25,919 nt of DNA, taken from positions 39,542 to 65,460 of the forward strand of contig DCVA01000039.1 of the NCBI GenBank assembly GCA_002327925.1, written 5' to 3'. The notes under the pieces are model-generated. The model did not search any database. It had not been told where the DNA came from and saw only the letters and a program-made list of their open reading frames with translations. The position numbers were made by a program, and so were the translations under genes. The DNA is from Anaerolineales bacterium UBA2200 (GTDB taxonomy: Bacteria > Chloroflexota > Anaerolineae > UBA2200). Below are positions 16,082 to 24,203 of the stretch, piece after piece (the first letter of the stretch is position 1; every line of letters starts with the position of its first letter).

Positions 16082-17028
16082 CTACGCTCGCTGCAGCCGC
16101 AATAGTACTGAACTGGCGCAGGAGCGCAGAAACACTGGCCTGCCTTGACTCCCTTTCAGGTGCCGTCACCGTGCCCTCTCAGATCATCGTCGTCGACAAT
16201 GCGTCGGGGGATGGTTCGGCTGAAGCCATTCGGCGCGGGAATCCTGACGTAGCTGTGCTCGAAACCTCATCAAACCTCGGCTACGCCGGGGGCAACAACT
16301 TTGGTGTGCGCTGGGCCTTTGAGCATGGCTTCGAGGCGGTGTTGGTCCTGAACAATGACATACGTGTTGAACCGGAGTTCCTATCACCTCTTCTGCAGGC
16401 ACTCTACGCTAGTCCTAAGACTGGAGCTGCTACCCCCCTCGTAATCGCCGACGACCACCCTGACGAGATCTGGGCACTGGGTCTTACCGTGGACCACAAA
16501 TCGGCTGGCGTGCGGCGTCGACTTTCTGGCAACCGCATCTCCAGCCTCACGGAACTCACGCCAGTCGAAGTGAACGCCGCGTCAGGTTCAGCAATGCTGG
16601 TCACGCGCGATGTAGTCGACGACGTCGGGCTCCTGGACGAAAAGTACTTCCTGTATTACGAGGAGGTCGACTGGTGCATGAGGATGCGTCGCGCCGGATA
16701 CCGCATCATGGCAGTTCCATCGTCCGTCGTTCGGCACCGAGTATCGTCGACGCTGGGCGCAGACTCACCGATCATTGACTACTACATGCTTCGGAACCAA
16801 ATGAGGCTGGTCCAGCGTCACTGGACCGGGCTTCGACGAACCACGCTGCTCTCTGCGGTTGTGGCGCGCAACCTTGCCACCATAGCAGCCTATACAATCA
16901 AGCCTCACGGCGGCCGACGCATCGCACATCGAAATGCCAGACTACTGGCCATAAGGGATGCCGCTCTAGGCAGGTGGGGCCCCATGGGAGACGACGTAGC
17001 GGCCGCTTGTGGAGTGCCGCGGACGTGA
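16078..17028 (+). CDS. Family 2 glycosyltransferase, rhamnosyltransferase-like
   Basis: From GTG 16078, placed by the GTGA overlap, the product has 316 residues. Family signatures are AAIVLNWRRSAETLACLDSL, IIVVDNASGDGS (36-47), NLGYAGGNNFG (66-76), the metal-binding LNND (91-94) and the acceptor-side YYEEVDWCMR with E195, E196 and D198. This is the WcaA/RfbF-type branch that includes many rhamnosyltransferases, though the sugar is not proven. The final 70 residues are basic and helical and could touch the membrane. It overlaps the next gene by 4 bases. The same GT2 branch recurs at 20736. Confidence 0.9.
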   Translation: MTTLAAAAIVLNWRRSAETLACLDSLSGAVTVPSQIIVVDNASGDGSAEAIRRGNPDVAVLETSSNLGYAGGNNFGVRWAFEHGFEAVLVLNNDIRVEPEFLSPLLQALYASPKTGAATPLVIADDHPDEIWALGLTVDHKSAGVRRRLSGNRISSLTELTPVEVNAASGSAMLVTRDVVDDVGLLDEKYFLYYEEVDWCMRMRRAGYRIMAVPSSVVRHRVSSTLGADSPIIDYYMLRNQMRLVQRHWTGLRRTTLLSAVVARNLATIAAYTIKPHGGRRIAHRNARLLAIRDAALGRWGPMGDDVAAACGVPRT

Positions 17029-18224
17029 GAATCCTCTTCCTCTCAGCCTGGTTCCCATCTCCTGCGGACAATGGATCCAAGATTCGGGTTCACAACTTGG
17101 TGCGTGCCCTGGCGCAGCACCACGACATTTCGCTCTGCTCGTTTGTCTTCGGGTCCGCGCGGCCCGAATCGCCGGGTGACCTGGGTTCGCTGTGTCCCGA
17201 CACGCGGGTCGTCGCCTGTAATCCGTTTGCCGTCAACAAGGCGAGTCCTCTGCGCACTTTCGTCTCTCCTCGGCCCATGGCCACCCGTGCGATCGCGGCC
17301 ATGTCCCGGCAGGTGAACGAAGTGCTGCTCGCAGGCACCTTCGACGCGATAGTCTCATCCACCGGCGTGATGGCAGACTATGCGTTGCAGGCGCCGGCTG
17401 GTCCAGCAAGAATCCTCGAAGAACACAACTCGATGACCCGCTGGATGCACGAGCGCTATGCTCAGCAGAAGCTCCTTGCGACAAGATTGCGGTGTTGGGT
17501 CAGTTGGCAGAAGAGCCGGCGCTACGAAGCGCACCTGTTCAGGCAATTCCACGTAGTGACCATGGTCTCTGAGCAGGACCGTGCGGCTTGCCTGGCCGAC
17601 CTGCCCGGCTACCGCGGCCCTGTGAGCGTCGTGCCAAATGGGGTCGACTGCCAGCACAACCGGCCCGGGTTGGGGCTGCCCCGGCCACATTCGCTGGTCT
17701 TTAATGGCAGCCTTACCTACGACGCCAACTATGATGCGATGCGCTACTTCTTGTCCGACATATTCCCGCTCGTGCAGGCTCAGGTCCCCGGGGTGTCCCT
17801 CACCATCACCGGCCCCACCGAAGGTGTGGACCTGCGCTCCCTTCAGTTGGCCAGCGTCCGCCTGACCGGGTATCTGGACGACGTGCGGCCCGAAGTAGCC
17901 GGGGCCTGGGTCTGCGTGGTGCCCATCCGCATGGGGGGCGGCACCCGCCTCAAGATTCTAGAGGCCATGGCCCTGGGGACGCCGGTTGTCGCTACGTCTA
18001 AAGCGGCTGAAGGCCTCGACGTGTCGCCGGAGAGTCATCTTCTCATCGCGGACTCGCCCGCCGAGTTTGCGGGGCATGTCGTCCGCCTGCTGGGCGACCC
18101 GGCCGAACGAGCTCGCTTGGCAGCCAGCGCCCGTCAGCTCGTCGAGCAGCGGTACGAATGGCGCCGAATCGGCCGCGACTTTGCCGCGATTGTAGAAGCC
18201 GCTATCGGGGACCTGCAACGATGA
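17025..18224 (+). CDS. GT4-family glycosyltransferase
   Basis: From GTG 17025, overlapping the previous stop as GTGA, the product has 399 residues and starts MRILFLSAWFPSPADNGSKIR. VPNGVD near 204-209, LVFNGSLTYDANYDAMRYF near 225 and GGGTRLKILEAM (304-315, E313) are donor-domain features. Motif spacing matches the enzyme at 8885, and the two look like paralogues or members of one subfamily. GGAG at 17011-17014 is a possible ribosome binding site. It is expected to add one sugar at the cytoplasmic face. The stop overlaps the ATG of the methyltransferase gene (ATGA). Confidence 0.92.
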   Translation: MRILFLSAWFPSPADNGSKIRVHNLVRALAQHHDISLCSFVFGSARPESPGDLGSLCPDTRVVACNPFAVNKASPLRTFVSPRPMATRAIAAMSRQVNEVLLAGTFDAIVSSTGVMADYALQAPAGPARILEEHNSMTRWMHERYAQQKLLATRLRCWVSWQKSRRYEAHLFRQFHVVTMVSEQDRAACLADLPGYRGPVSVVPNGVDCQHNRPGLGLPRPHSLVFNGSLTYDANYDAMRYFLSDIFPLVQAQVPGVSLTITGPTEGVDLRSLQLASVRLTGYLDDVRPEVAGAWVCVVPIRMGGGTRLKILEAMALGTPVVATSKAAEGLDVSPESHLLIADSPAEFAGHVVRLLGDPAERARLAASARQLVEQRYEWRRIGRDFAAIVEAAIGDLQR

Positions 18225-19309
18225 CCAGTCGCATCGATTCAGATTCGCAGCGCGTGGCCGACCACTGGAGCCAGGAGGGGTCCTGGCAGAGCGGGAGGGG
18301 GCTCTACTGGCTCGAGCTGCCGTCCGTGCAGCATCGCCTGAACCAGAAGGTCTCAGGCCAGCCCGACCTCGATTGGCTCGAGTACACCCTTCAAAACCGC
18401 CTGGCGGGTCGCCTTCCCCTGAATCGCTGCCTGAGCCTGGGCTGCGGGGAGGGCGGCCTCGAGCGTCGGCTGGCCTCTCTGGGTGCCTTCAGGGCTTGCG
18501 ACGCCGTGGACGTTGCTGAGGGCTCCATTTCGAGGGCCCGAACATGCGCTGCGCAGCATGGATACGACGCCATCTCCTATTCCGTCAACGACGCGAACAC
18601 GATGAGCTTACCACGGGCCTCTTACGATGTGGTCTGGGCCTCAGGTGCCGTCCACCATTTCGCTCAACTGGAGCACGTGTTTGAGCAGGTTGCCGCCTCC
18701 CTCACACCCTGTGGCTTGTTCGTCCTGAACGAGTACGTTGGACCGAGTCGCTTCCAGTTTGCCCTTCGCCAGCGGCAGGTGATTCAAGCCTGTTTCGACC
18801 TCCTGCCGAAAGAGTTGCGCAGGCTATCACCCGCCGCTCTGCAGCGCCACGCCGAGTGCCCGGCCCAAGAGGGTTGGCGTTGGCTGGCGCGACGCGCGGT
18901 GGACAAGCTCTCCGATGGCGACCTGTTGCCTGCTGTCGGACGGCGTTTGCGCTCAAGGTGGTCTGCTCACTCCGGCGCCACGGCGATAAAGGTGGGACCA
19001 AACCTGCCGACGGCGCGGTCGGTGGAGGCAGTCGACCCTTCCGAGGCCGTCCGCTCCGCGGAGATGCTGCCACTGCTGCGCCGCTACTTCCAGGTCGCGG
19101 AACTCAGGCCGCTGGGTGGAACGATTCTGCAGTTCCTCCTGGCCGATATCTCCGGCAATTTCCAGGATGCGAACGGGGAGCCGTGGCTGCAAGTGCTCTT
19201 TGCCATCGAGGATGCGCTCATCGAATGTGGGGACCTGCAGAGCGACTTTGCATACGTCGTGGCGACCCCACTGGCCAATGGTCAGGTGAAGAATGACGCC
19301 CGAGCATGA
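18221..19309 (+). CDS. Class I SAM-dependent methyltransferase
   Basis: This is a 362-residue protein. Motif I is LSLGCGEGGL (71-80), the acidic residue of motif II is D97 in AVDVAE, and SYDVVWASGAVHHF supplies motif IV, so S-adenosylmethionine binding is well supported. The fold spans about 50-190; the remaining C-terminal half is an extra region seen in some family members. Within a glycan locus it could methylate a sugar hydroxyl. Methylation of the chain end is a known export signal read by Wzt tails in some O-antigens, which makes a link to the exporter at 4136 plausible but unproven. The start is fixed by the ATGA overlap. Confidence 0.87.
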   Translation: MTSRIDSDSQRVADHWSQEGSWQSGRGLYWLELPSVQHRLNQKVSGQPDLDWLEYTLQNRLAGRLPLNRCLSLGCGEGGLERRLASLGAFRACDAVDVAEGSISRARTCAAQHGYDAISYSVNDANTMSLPRASYDVVWASGAVHHFAQLEHVFEQVAASLTPCGLFVLNEYVGPSRFQFALRQRQVIQACFDLLPKELRRLSPAALQRHAECPAQEGWRWLARRAVDKLSDGDLLPAVGRRLRSRWSAHSGATAIKVGPNLPTARSVEAVDPSEAVRSAEMLPLLRRYFQVAELRPLGGTILQFLLADISGNFQDANGEPWLQVLFAIEDALIECGDLQSDFAYVVATPLANGQVKNDARA

Positions 19310-19312
19310 GCG

Positions 19313-20743
19313 ATGAGTAGCCTGACCGCGGCTGTCCTGAGCCCGAAGGCTCGGTCTCACCTCATCATTGTGGCCGCCTTCATCAGCGCTGCCCTCCTCG
19401 GACAGCAGGCATCTGCGCGCTTCCTGATTCTCTCAGTCAGCGGCTTGGGCCTGCTGGTGCTCCTGCGGCGTCCTGCCCTGGGCCTGGTCGCCCTGGCGGC
19501 CCTCTCCTTCACCGTGCCTATTGCCATAGGCACGGGTACTGAAGTGGCTCTCACGCCACCCGTGTTCATCATTCCGGTAATTGCCGGTGCCTGGCTGTTG
19601 GAAGGGTTCCACAGTCGCACCCTCCGACCGCCGAGATCACGAGCGGTCCTCCCTCTGGCACTGTTTGTGCTGAGCGGCCTGATCTCGCTCCTTGCCGGCC
19701 GTGCCTACTGGGATCCACAGGTGCCACTACCGGGCAATTTCACCCTGGTGCAGTTGGGGCAGTGGGCCATCTTTGCGCTGTCGGGCCTGATCTTCCTGCT
19801 AGCCGGCGCTCTGGGACGGCGCGAGCGCTTGCTGGAGGCAGCCACCTGGACCTTTCTGGCCCTGGCCAGCGTGGTGGTGCTCGAGTTCTTCGTGCCACCG
19901 CTGCGCCGGGTGTTGGGCTGGTCCGCTGGAACGATGGCCAATCGCAGTCTGTTCTGGACGTGGCTCGGTGCGCTGGGGGCGGGACAGCTACTCTTCAACC
20001 GCAAGGCGTCCGTCCCAGTCAAAGTCTGGCTGGCGGTGTTGCTCGCCGGGGCCGCCTACATCGTTTGGTTTGAGATGAGCATTTGGACCTCCGGCTGGGC
20101 CCCGTACACGCTGGCAGTCGCCGGCACCGTCCTCTTCTGGCTCTGGCGCCGCAAAAGGATTCTTGCCATCGTCGCATTGCTTCTGCTCATCGTCGTGGCC
20201 GTCTGGCTCGCCCCTGCCGCATTTTCCCACACGGGAGGCCAGGAGGAGATGGACATGACCTGGGGCGGGCGACTCCGTCTGTATCAAACGACGCTGGATC
20301 TTATCAAGGAGCACCCCATTCTTGGGCTGGGTCCGGCGGCCTATCGCCACTATGGTTTCGCACAATGGCTCTCGATGGGCGTTGGCAGGGCACTCTGGAT
20401 TCGCCCCAACGTTTCCTCACACAACAACTACATCGACATCTATGCGCAGATGGGATTGGTGGGTCTGGGCTTGTTCGTCTGGTTCCTGGTCGAGGTCGGA
20501 TGGCTGGCGGTGCGCTCGGTCCGCCGTTTCGAGGGTGATTTCGAAGCAGGATATGTTCAGGGTGCAAGGGCGGGCTTTCTCGCCACACTCTTCGCGATGA
20601 TGCTCGCCGACTGGTTCCTGCCCTTTGTCTACAACATTGGCTTCCCCGGCTTTCGCACCAGCGCCCTGGCCTGGATGTTCCTGGGCGGGCTGGTGGCGCT
20701 GGAACAACAGTCCGAGGCCAGCACAACCTTGGCGAATGGATAG
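19313..20743 (+). CDS. O-antigen ligase/polymerase family membrane protein (Wzy/WaaL type)
   Basis: The 476 residues form about ten to eleven membrane spans. A large outer loop lies between residues about 305 and 380, just before the last spans. It holds GRLRLYQTTLDLIKEHPILGLG and the SHNNYIDIYAQMG motif with H370, N371 and Y373, as in PF04932-type ligases and polymerases. These act on the outer face of the membrane, joining undecaprenyl-linked repeat units or ligating glycans to an acceptor (lipid or protein). Ligase and polymerase cannot be told apart from sequence. Start is ATG 19313, 3 bases after the methyltransferase stop. Codon use here is already closer to the C/G-ending style of the cluster ends. 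Confidence 0.88.
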   Translation: MSSLTAAVLSPKARSHLIIVAAFISAALLGQQASARFLILSVSGLGLLVLLRRPALGLVALAALSFTVPIAIGTGTEVALTPPVFIIPVIAGAWLLEGFHSRTLRPPRSRAVLPLALFVLSGLISLLAGRAYWDPQVPLPGNFTLVQLGQWAIFALSGLIFLLAGALGRRERLLEAATWTFLALASVVVLEFFVPPLRRVLGWSAGTMANRSLFWTWLGALGAGQLLFNRKASVPVKVWLAVLLAGAAYIVWFEMSIWTSGWAPYTLAVAGTVLFWLWRRKRILAIVALLLLIVVAVWLAPAAFSHTGGQEEMDMTWGGRLRLYQTTLDLIKEHPILGLGPAAYRHYGFAQWLSMGVGRALWIRPNVSSHNNYIDIYAQMGLVGLGLFVWFLVEVGWLAVRSVRRFEGDFEAGYVQGARAGFLATLFAMMLADWFLPFVYNIGFPGFRTSALAWMFLGGLVALEQQSEASTTLANG

Positions 20744-21665
20744 CCGGCTCCTGATTCCCGACGTCGCGGTGATCATCGTTAGCTGGAACACGCGCGACCT
20801 CCTGGCTGCATGCCTGCGGTCGGTCGGCGATCCGCCGCGCGCGCAAGTGATGGTCGTTGATAATGGCTCTTCGGACGGCAGCGCGGGGATGGTGCGCCGG
20901 CAGTTCCCCCGGGTGCGCCTGGTCGAGAACCAACAGAACCTGGGCTTTGCCGCAGCCAACAACCAGGCCATACGGCTGGCTGGTACGAAGGAGTCCAACG
21001 TCCAGTATATCCTCCTGCTGAACAGCGACGCCGAGCTGAGAACCGGTGCCCTCGACACGCTCGTGACCTGGATGGAAGGTCACCCCCGCTGCGGCGCGGC
21101 AGGGGCCATGCTCCTCTACCCGGACGGCACGCTGCAACCTTCCTGCCACCCGATGCTCACACCGGGGCGCGAGTTCTGGCGCCTCCTGTTCCTGGACCGG
21201 CTGTGGCCGCGGGCCACCTATCCGATGCAGCGCTGGTCCGCCACGGAGCCGCGCCCTGTCGAGGTGATCAAGGGCGCCTGCCTGATGCTGCGGTGGGAGG
21301 CGCTCGATCAGGTGGACCTGTTCGACGAGCGATACTTTATGTACACCGAAGAGGTGGACCTCTGCTACCGCCTGGCCCAGGCCGGCTGGGAACTCTGGTG
21401 GGTGCCGGCGGCTGAAGTGGTCCATCACGAGGCGCAGAGCAGCCGCCTGGATGCTGACCGCATGTACGTCCAGCTCTACCGCAGCAAGGTGCTGTTCTAC
21501 CGCAAGTTTGGCGGCGAGGAACAGGCGAGGCGATTCAAGTCCCTGCTAAAGCTGGCCTACCGGCCGCGCCTGGCAGCGGCAACCATCGGAGGCCTCGTTT
21601 CGCAGTCGCTTGCCGCGCGGGCCGGCCTGTTCCGCCGGCTCCTGGCCGATCTGCCGGAAATGTAG
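20736..21665 (+). CDS. Family 2 glycosyltransferase, rhamnosyltransferase-like
   Basis: From ATG 20736, which overlaps the previous stop by 8 bases, the product has 309 residues. The motifs AVIIVSWNTRDLLAACLRSV, MVVDNGSSDGS (39-49), NLGFAAANNQ (68-77), LNSDAE (95-100) and YTEEVDLCYR (E205, E206, D208) define the WcaA/RfbF-type GT2 branch. It should add a deoxyhexose or similar sugar at the cytoplasmic face. The frame is open upstream to 20625 but reads as a Trp/Pro-rich shadow of the membrane protein gene. Strong preference for C/G-ending codons sets it with the outer parts of the locus. Confidence 0.92.
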   Translation: MDSRLLIPDVAVIIVSWNTRDLLAACLRSVGDPPRAQVMVVDNGSSDGSAGMVRRQFPRVRLVENQQNLGFAAANNQAIRLAGTKESNVQYILLLNSDAELRTGALDTLVTWMEGHPRCGAAGAMLLYPDGTLQPSCHPMLTPGREFWRLLFLDRLWPRATYPMQRWSATEPRPVEVIKGACLMLRWEALDQVDLFDERYFMYTEEVDLCYRLAQAGWELWWVPAAEVVHHEAQSSRLDADRMYVQLYRSKVLFYRKFGGEEQARRFKSLLKLAYRPRLAAATIGGLVSQSLAARAGLFRRLLADLPEM

Positions 21666-21671
21666 CACCAG

Positions 21672-22982
21672 GTGCGCACTGTGGATGGGGTGAAGCGTCC
21701 TGCGACAATCCTGGCCGTCGTCCTGGCCCTGGCCATTCTGGCCCGGGTCTGCGTCGCCCTTTACCTGGGGGATGCGGCCAACAACCCCCCGCTCCTGCTG
21801 GACCAGGTCACCTACCACACGCTGGCCACCCGGCTGCTTTCCGGCCACGGCTACTCCTTCCCCACCGCCTGGTACCCCTTTACCCAGTCCAACACACCCA
21901 CCGCGCACTGGTCCTTTCTCTATCCGCTCTACCTGGCGGGCATCTACCTCATCTCCGGCGCTCACCCTCTGTCGGCGCGCCTGGTGGGCGCGATCCTCGG
22001 CGGGATCCTGCTGCCGCTGGCTGTGTACCGCTGGGCCAAACGGCTCTTCCCCGCCAACCCGCAGGTCGCTCTGGTCTCCGCCGCCTGCGCTGCCGTCTAC
22101 CTCTACTTTGTGCTCTATTCGGCTACGCTGATGACCGAGACCTATTATATCTGCGCGCTGCTCTGGTCCTTTGACCGGGCGCTGGCCATGGCCGAACACC
22201 CTACCGCCCGCAACGGGGCGCTCCTCGGCTTCAGTCTGGGCCTGGCCACGCTGCTGCGCCAGTCCATCCTGCCCTGGGCGGCCGTGCTCTGCCTGTGGCT
22301 GCTGTGGACGGGCAAACGCTCCCTCCGCCTGCGGTCGACGTTCCTGTCGCTCGGGCTGGCGCTGCTGGTGCTGGGCCTGTGCATCCTGCCCTTTACGGTG
22401 CGCAATTCCCTCGTCTACGGTCAGTTCCTGCTGCTCAATTCCAACGCCGGCTATGCGATGTATTCGGCGCAGCACCCGATGCACGGGACGACCTTTTCCG
22501 AGTTCGCCGCCGCGCCCATGCCCCCGGACCTGCTGGGGCTGACCGAACCGGAGATGGACCGAGCGCTGATGCGCCGCGGGGTGGGCTTTGTGCTGGCCGA
22601 TCCCGTGCGCTACCTGAAGCTCTGCCTCAGCCGCATTCCCGACTATTTCGAGTTCTGGCCGTCCGCCGATACGACCCTCCTGCACAACATCGGCCGCGTC
22701 GGCTCCTTCGGCCTGTTCCTGCCCTTTATGCTCTACGGCCTCTGGCTGGCCCGGCGCCGCTCGGGCCCGGGGGCAACCCTCTCCTGGGCCAGCTTCAGCA
22801 CCACGCCGCTGGCGCTGGCCCTGCTCTTTATCGTCTTTTACCCGCTGCTGCACATTCTGACCTGGGCCTCGCTGCGCTACCGCCTGCCGGTGGACGCGCT
22901 GGCCCTGCCCTTTGCCGCCCTGGCGCTGGTCGACCTGTGGACGACGCTGCGCGCCAGACCCGCGAAACCGCGGGCAGGTTGA
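21672..22982 (+). CDS. GT-C membrane glycosyltransferase (ArnT/PMT-like)
   Basis: The 436-residue protein has about ten hydrophobic spans. The first span (about 11-32) is followed by an outer loop with D44 in LLLDQVTYHTLA, the position of the catalytic acid in GT-C enzymes, and a YPLYLAGIY segment. Such enzymes use polyprenyl-phosphate sugars on the outer face of the membrane. The DPM1-like enzyme at the start of the window could supply the donor. The start is GTG 21672, with GTG 21681 and 21690 also possible. The gene begins 6 bases after the previous stop and ends 5 bases before the next gene. Acceptor (glycan, lipid or protein) is unknown. Confidence 0.82.
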   Translation: MRTVDGVKRPATILAVVLALAILARVCVALYLGDAANNPPLLLDQVTYHTLATRLLSGHGYSFPTAWYPFTQSNTPTAHWSFLYPLYLAGIYLISGAHPLSARLVGAILGGILLPLAVYRWAKRLFPANPQVALVSAACAAVYLYFVLYSATLMTETYYICALLWSFDRALAMAEHPTARNGALLGFSLGLATLLRQSILPWAAVLCLWLLWTGKRSLRLRSTFLSLGLALLVLGLCILPFTVRNSLVYGQFLLLNSNAGYAMYSAQHPMHGTTFSEFAAAPMPPDLLGLTEPEMDRALMRRGVGFVLADPVRYLKLCLSRIPDYFEFWPSADTTLLHNIGRVGSFGLFLPFMLYGLWLARRRSGPGATLSWASFSTTPLALALLFIVFYPLLHILTWASLRYRLPVDALALPFAALALVDLWTTLRARPAKPRAG

Positions 22983-22987
22983 GGCCA

Positions 22988-24124
22988 ATGCGCCTCGCCT
23001 ACGTCCTGCTTTCCCCCACCTGGGGCATGCACCAGTACACCGCGGACCTGGCCAACCGCATGGCCGGGGCAGGCCACGAGGTGCATCTGGTGTCCACCCT
23101 GGGCCTGCCGGAGGACCGCTACTCGCCTGCCGTCTGCATTCACCGGCCGTTCGAGACTCGCGACAGGGGCTTTTCCCCCGGCGGCCTGGCCGCCACCCAG
23201 GCGGCCGTGCGGGGAGCCCTGCTGGCCCTGCGCGAGATCCGGCCGGACGCGGCGCACATCACGGGGGCGCACCTGGGCAATCCGCTGCTCCTGCGGGCTC
23301 TGCGGAGGGACGGGGTTCCGGGCATACACACGCTGCACGACCTGCACCCGCACGCCGGCTCGTCCTACGGGCGCCTGCTCTATGCCTGGAACCGTTGGGT
23401 GCGCCGCGAGGCGGACCACCTGCTGGTGCACGGCGAGTGCTGGAGCCGCGAGCTGATCGCCGCCGGTTACCCCGCTTCACGCCTGACCCGGACGCCCCTG
23501 ACCCACCTCTTTGTGAGCCACAGGGCGCAAGCGGCGCTGGAGGAGCGGCCTCCGTCCGTCTCATACGGATCCTTTGCCCTGTTCATCGGGCGTATGGAAG
23601 GGTACAAGGGGCTGGACGTGCTGGCCGACGCGGCAACGCTGGTTCCGGATCCGAATATCACGGTGACCATTGCCGGTCCGGGGCGGCTGGATGGGCGCGT
23701 CCGGTTGCCCCTCAGCCCCAACGTGGACCTGCGCTCCCGCCTGATCGACGACGACGAGGCGGTGGACCTCTTCACGCGCTGCGGGGTGGTGGTGCTGCCC
23801 TATGTCGAGGCCAGCCAGTCGGCCCTGGTGGCGGCGGCCTACTTTTTCCGCAAGCCGGTTATCGTGACGCGCGTGGGCGCCCTGCCTGAGTACGTGGTGG
23901 AGGGACAAACCGGCTGGGTCGTGCCCCCGGGAAGCGCGGCCGCCCTGGCAGCCGCCCTCGCAGAGGCGCTCTCCGACCCGGCACGCCTGGAGCGCATGGG
24001 CCAGGCCGGCCGCGAGTGGTACGAGAGGGAACAGACGGCCGAGACGGAGACGCTGCTCCGGATGTACGAGACTCTCGCTGCGCAGAAAGAACCTTCGGCT
24101 GCCCTGCCGGGCGGCTCAGAATGA
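22988..24124 (+). CDS. GT4-family glycosyltransferase
   Basis: From ATG 22988 the product has 378 residues. It opens MRLAYVLLSPTWGMHQYTADLANRM, a family 4 acceptor loop. FALFIGRMEGYKGLDVL marks the donor half. The donor loop reads YVEASQSALVAAAYFFRKPVI, a variant in which the second Glu of E-x7-E is absent, as in WcaL/WcaK-neighbour type enzymes that have a TQSG or SQSA loop. It should add one sugar to the glycan. The upstream open frame to 22295 overlaps the GT-C gene and is rejected. It is the last gene before the only sizeable non-coding gap of this part. Confidence 0.9.
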   Translation: MRLAYVLLSPTWGMHQYTADLANRMAGAGHEVHLVSTLGLPEDRYSPAVCIHRPFETRDRGFSPGGLAATQAAVRGALLALREIRPDAAHITGAHLGNPLLLRALRRDGVPGIHTLHDLHPHAGSSYGRLLYAWNRWVRREADHLLVHGECWSRELIAAGYPASRLTRTPLTHLFVSHRAQAALEERPPSVSYGSFALFIGRMEGYKGLDVLADAATLVPDPNITVTIAGPGRLDGRVRLPLSPNVDLRSRLIDDDEAVDLFTRCGVVVLPYVEASQSALVAAAYFFRKPVIVTRVGALPEYVVEGQTGWVVPPGSAAALAAALAEALSDPARLERMGQAGREWYEREQTAETETLLRMYETLAAQKEPSAALPGGSE

Positions 24125-24129
24125 CGGCG

Positions 24130-24168
24130 AATTGGTGAATTGCGCGCTCTGTGGTAGGATCACCAATT
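24130..24168. promoter_or_regulatory. 9-base inverted repeat, candidate operator
   Basis: AATTGGTGA (24130-24138) and TCACCAATT (24160-24168) are exact inverted copies 21 bases apart, 6 bases after the preceding stop. They bracket the proposed promoter elements, a layout fitting a dimeric regulator. No run of T follows, so it does not look like a terminator. Confidence 0.5.
24132..24160 (+). promoter_or_regulatory. Candidate sigma-70 promoter for the sugar phosphotransferase gene
   Basis: TTGGTG (24132-24137) and TAGGAT (24155-24160) are separated by 17 bases. They match the -35 consensus at 3 and the -10 consensus at 4 of 6 positions. Transcription would begin near 24167, about 37 bases before the ATG at 24204. 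Confidence 0.45.
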
Positions 24169-24203
24169 GCACAGCAGACCCGCACCAGCGATGAGAAGAA
24201 GCG

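Noticed and set aside
20304..21428. A 374-codon minus-strand open frame
   Set aside because: It covers the ends of two plus-strand genes with intact family motifs and shows no motif of its own.
22295..22987. Upstream extension of the GT4 gene at 22988
   Set aside because: It overlaps the GT-C gene out of frame and reads as Ala/Pro/Arg low-complexity sequence; the enzyme begins normally at MRLAYVLLS.
21546..22988. A 480-codon open frame on the minus strand
   Set aside because: It lies wholly opposite the GT-C gene and its neighbours, reads as Gln/Gly/Arg-rich sequence without any motif, and is the kind of antisense shadow expected from C/G-ending codons.
24130..24168. The inverted repeat as a rho-independent terminator for the upstream operon
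   Set aside because: The arms are AT-rich, the loop is 21 bases and there is no T-tract after it, so an operator is the better reading.
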